In this document: positions 6,241-7,605 of the stretch, piece after piece
Position numbering within the stretch: position 1 is the stretch's first letter
How the letters are laid out: each line of letters starts with the position of its first letter
From: Candidatus Methanogaster sp. UBA203
Lineage (GTDB): Archaea > Halobacteriota > Methanosarcinia > Methanosarcinales > Methanogasteraceae
DNA: 7,605 nucleotides
Direction of reading: 5' to 3'
NCBI GenBank assembly: GCA_002503595.1
Contig: DASC01000046.1
Location: 12,096-19,700, forward strand
Notes under the pieces: generated by a model
Told to the model about the DNA's origin: nothing
Seen by the model: only the letters and a program-made list of their open reading frames with translations
Databases searched by the model: none
Position numbers and translations under genes: made by a program

Positions 6241-6257
6241 GGTGAGTCCTTCTGGTA

Positions 6258-6276
6258 TATGATGCGCGGCATGATA
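6258..6276. promoter_or_regulatory. Imperfect palindrome in ccmF leader
   Basis: TATgATGCgcgGCATgATA is a 19-base palindrome with one mismatched pair (lower-case g on each side of ATGC/GCAT). It overlaps the edge of the ccmF TATA box and the predicted transcription start, so it is a candidate operator or leader hairpin. No regulator is encoded nearby. Confidence 0.3.
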
Positions 6277-6282
6277 TTTATT
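6271..6282 (-). promoter_or_regulatory. Putative ccmF TATA box
   Basis: On the minus strand the sequence reads AATAAATATCAT, an archaeal-like TATA element about 31-42 bases ahead of the ccmF ATG. Transcription would start near 6250 and give a leader of about ten bases with a weak GGAC ribosome site. Confidence 0.45.
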
Positions 6283-6477
6283 GGTTCGCCACCGCGGAGG
6301 CGGTCACTGTGTATGGTGCTCTGGTTCTGTCCGGTCTGTTCCTGATATCCAAAACTTGAAGTCCGAGATCAGATGATCCACGATATCCCCGGTGACATCC
6401 ACCCGGCACGCCTCCCGCAGATCCATTCGTCCATGCGACCCAACCGTACCTCCGCGTCCAATAATGCCAGTCCCCTG

Positions 6478-6515
6478 AAGCCCCACCCTCGCCCCACCCG
6501 AATGAATTCGGATGC
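6478..6515. repeat. 38-bp palindrome plus G-quadruplex repeat, copy 1
   Basis: This copy matches 7352-7389 in direct orientation at 37 of 38 positions (A here, G there at repeat position 24). The right part is the palindrome CCGAAT-GA-ATTCGG (6498-6511), extendable by AC/GT-type pairs with one mismatch. The left part on the minus strand reads GGG-T-GGGG-CGA-GGG-T-GGGG, four G-runs with very short loops, a classical G-quadruplex pattern. It lies downstream of mazF and well upstream of ccmF. Confidence 0.85.
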
Positions 6516-6610
6516 ACCCGCGAGGCTGTCATGTGTATTTATTTTATAGATCTATTATTTAAAGCTTTTTATGTACAACGGTTTCGGTGTTTGTGACGTG
6601 CGAGCTTAGC

Positions 6611-6622
6611 GAAACAAAAACA
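6611..6622 (-). terminator. Oligo-T terminator candidate behind mazF
   Basis: About 25 bases after the mazF stop the minus strand reads GTGTTTTTGTTTCG. Archaeal RNA polymerase ends transcription at T-runs, so this is a plausible terminator. Further downstream ACAAACAC offers an imperfect inverted partner, allowing a weak hairpin. Confidence 0.35.
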
Positions 6623-6646
6623 CTGTAGTAGGCGGATTGCAGAATC

Positions 6647-6995
6647 TTATATGCTAATTCCCAATTGAAAGCATAAAGCATCAATTATCTCTTGTTGTGC
6701 TTCCAAATCTTCGATTTTACCTATCTCTCTAATCAGACGTCTCTTATCAAGTGTTCTAATTTGATAACAAAGCACGATAGACTCTCTATAGAGTCCTCCA
6801 ATTTCAGCAGATATTAAAACCTCATTAGGATAAATTCTCCTACCCGGTTTTCTTGAAGTTATAGGGAGAACATTCACTACCGGCAAAATTTGGTTTATCT
6901 CTTCCTCACTTATCACAAGAACAGGACGAGTCTTTCTGTTCAGAACCAATTATCGGATCAAGATTAGCAATAAATATATGCCATTTATACCCCAT
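6647..6995 (-). pseudogene. mazF: MazF/PemK-family toxin gene with a +1 frameshift
   Basis: MazF toxins are sequence-specific endoribonucleases held in check by a partner antitoxin. The N-terminal piece begins at the ATG at 6995 and reads MGYKWHIFIANLDPIIGSEQK, then runs to a stop at 6906-6908. The rest lies in the next frame as KTRPVLVISEEEINQILPVVNVLPITSR through to ALCFQLGISI, with TAA at 6647-6649. The two join at GSEQ(K)KTRPVLVIS, the standard family sequence, so one base is extra (or two are missing) in or beside the AAA at 6933-6935. Joined, the protein is 115 residues, a normal MazF size. The catalytic-type R (KTRP) and T/S (PITS) positions are kept. The start overlaps the antitoxin end by 11 bases, showing translational coupling. 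The downstream piece alone would have to start at a TTG and would lack the first beta strands. A sequencing error, a true knock-out or a programmed shift are all possible. Confidence 0.85.
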
Positions 6996-7239
6996 TTTCT
7001 TCTGCCCATCCTTCTGAATCAACAGTTATGAAATCTTCAGACACATCTATAAGGTCATCAAGAAAAATATCATCTCTTACTGCTTCTTTTAACTCTTCGA
7101 TTTTTTGTTTGAAACTATCTGGCATTTTTTTAATAATCAAAATCACCTCCACTGTTTCATTTTCAGGCAGATATTGTGGAATCTTTATCCCAATCTCATG
7201 ATCTTTCGGTATTCTCACGATTTGTTTGATTGCTTCCAT
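6985..7239 (-). CDS. Antitoxin of the MazF-like toxin
   Basis: The product is an 84-residue protein directly upstream of, and overlapping by 11 bases, the MazF-like gene, so it is the cognate antitoxin by position. The N-terminal part (IVRIPKDHEIGIKIPQYLPENETVEVILII) is a short beta-rich stretch resembling archaeal and cyanobacterial antitoxins; it is not a clear AbrB-type MazE. A charged helical part follows (KQKIEELKEAVRDDIFLDDLIDVSEDF), with a C-terminal VDSEGWAEENGV that probably binds the toxin. The ATG at 7239 is chosen because GGAGGGTGA (7247-7255) ends 7 bases upstream, an excellent ribosome site; an in-frame GTG at 7251 lies inside that site. GC is very low (about 25% in a sampled row), unlike dtdA and ccmF. 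Autoregulation is usual for such pairs but no operator is evident. Confidence 0.8.
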   Translation of the reverse strand: MEAIKQIVRIPKDHEIGIKIPQYLPENETVEVILIIKKMPDSFKQKIEELKEAVRDDIFLDDLIDVSEDFITVDSEGWAEENGV

Positions 7240-7289
7240 AATCTTATTCACCCTCCATTTCGCATATCAATCTATATTCAAACCGGATT

Positions 7290-7297
7290 CATATATG
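7290..7297 (-). promoter_or_regulatory. Putative toxin-antitoxin TATA box
   Basis: On the minus strand CATATATG lies about 50 bases ahead of the antitoxin ATG. Transcription would start near 7265, leaving the strong GGAGGGTGA ribosome site in the leader. A second AT-rich run (about 7271-7278) is too near the ribosome site to be preferred. Confidence 0.4.
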
Positions 7298-7351
7298 TCC
7301 TTCTGATCGAACTTCAATCATCCCTTACTTTTCTTGCTTCTCTCTTGTCTT

Positions 7352-7389
7352 AAGCCCCACCCTCGCCCCACCCGGATGAATTCGGATGC
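7352..7389. repeat. 38-bp palindrome plus G-quadruplex repeat, copy 2
   Basis: This is the second copy, in the same orientation as 6478-6515 with one substitution that turns the left palindrome arm into CCGGAT. The minus-strand G-run motif is unchanged. The two copies enclose an 836-base interval holding only the toxin-antitoxin pair, its promoter and its terminator. Sequence outside the 38 bases does not match. Confidence 0.85.
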
Positions 7390-7449
7390 GTGTTCGTCGA
7401 GAGGGCGCGGAGTTTGGTTATCGTTTATCATACTTGCTCATAAGCCTTC

Positions 7450-7605
7450 ATGAAGTCATTTCGCGGGATGTTTGCTTGTGTGCAAATCGTTCTCAAAGTT
7501 GAGCCTTTGATCCGAGGTAACTACTCAGGTATGCTGATTGGTCTCCCGATTGCGATCCTGTACTTTCTGGCAAGAAAAATAACCGCGGAGGGCGCAGAGG
7601 AACGC
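7450..7605 (+). CDS. Doubtful partial ORF running off the right edge
   Basis: A frame opening with ATG at 7450 (MKSFRGMFACVQIVLKVEPL) stays open for 52 codons to the window end and includes one hydrophobic stretch (MLIGLPIAILYFLARKI). There is no clear ribosome site, and the last codons run through ACCGCGGAGGGCGCAGAGG, which looks like intergenic repeat sequence. The minus strand of the same interval has a competing frame ending at 7428-7430 (PRIKGSTLRTICTQANIP) interrupted by TAG. Either may be a gene remnant; neither is recognised. Confidence 0.15.
   Translation, partial: MKSFRGMFACVQIVLKVEPLIRGNYSGMLIGLPIAILYFLARKITAEGAEER

Larger units (their letters stand above)
6283..6646. other. Non-coding gap between ccmF and the toxin gene
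   Basis: No gene is supported here. The stretch holds an ACCGC-GGAG-GCGGT hairpin (6291-6304), the first copy of the 38-base repeat (6478-6515), an AT-rich tract with a perfect ATAGATCTAT palindrome (6546-6555), and the likely terminator behind mazF (about 6611-6622). Frames open on the minus strand across 6278-6532 have no recognisable content and run straight through the repeat. Confidence 0.6.

Noticed and set aside
6278..6532. Minus-strand open frames upstream of ccmF
   Set aside because: No motif or ribosome site; they run through the 38-base repeat and its G-rich tract.
6478..7389. The two 38-bp repeats as a CRISPR array
   Set aside because: Only two copies, 836 bases apart, with genes between them and no short regular spacers.

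Overview
The window looks like a piece of an archaeal (euryarchaeotal) chromosome. The best evidence is an archaeal-type D-aminoacyl-tRNA deacylase (dtdA), a class II tRNA-Leu without an encoded CCA, TATA-like boxes about 25-30 bases ahead of short leaders, and a CcmF/CcsA-type cytochrome c assembly protein. Archaea that mature c-type cytochromes (methanotrophic or alkane-oxidising lineages, Methanosarcinales, Archaeoglobales) would fit. That placement is inference; the sequence alone does not fix the genus.

Layout. (1) 9-1306, minus: a decayed IS701-like (DDE) transposase gene with several point frameshifts and two clean insertions of about 50 bases. (2) 1334-3175, minus: a complete RecQ helicase ending just short of the transposase remnant. 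(3) 3373-3684, minus: a small one-pass membrane protein of unknown role. (4) 3688-4099: a mostly non-coding stretch holding promoter signals, one doubtful 53-codon ORF and inverted repeats around the dtdA promoter. (5) 4100-4999, plus: dtdA, carrying an unusual acidic low-complexity insertion. (6) 5020-5104, minus: tRNA-Leu(UAA), convergent with dtdA. (7) 5152-6240, minus: a CcmF-like protein that covers only the front half of the family. (8) 6241-6646: non-coding. (9) 6647-7239, minus: an antitoxin gene overlapping a MazF-like toxin gene that has a +1 frameshift. (10) 7240-7605: non-coding or edge sequence. A 38-base repeat lies on each side of the toxin-antitoxin pair (6478-6515 and 7352-7389).

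Base composition splits the window. Sampled 60-base rows are about 62% GC in ccmF, about 43% in recQ, 30% in the small membrane protein, and 25-35% in the toxin-antitoxin genes. The housekeeping genes (dtdA, tRNA-Leu, ccmF) therefore look resident and the others look like acquired or accessory DNA.

The most interesting signals are two. First, the transposase remnant contains two insertions of 46 and 51 bases that differ in sequence but share one architecture: TA, hairpin, CG, hairpin, TA. Removing each together with one TA restores the conserved transposase reading frame exactly, so they look like very small mobile palindromic elements with a TA target duplication. Second, the 38-base direct repeat flanking the toxin-antitoxin genes combines a palindrome with a G-quadruplex-type motif. 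CcmF missing its C-terminal half and the repeat-expanded linker in DtdA also deserve attention.
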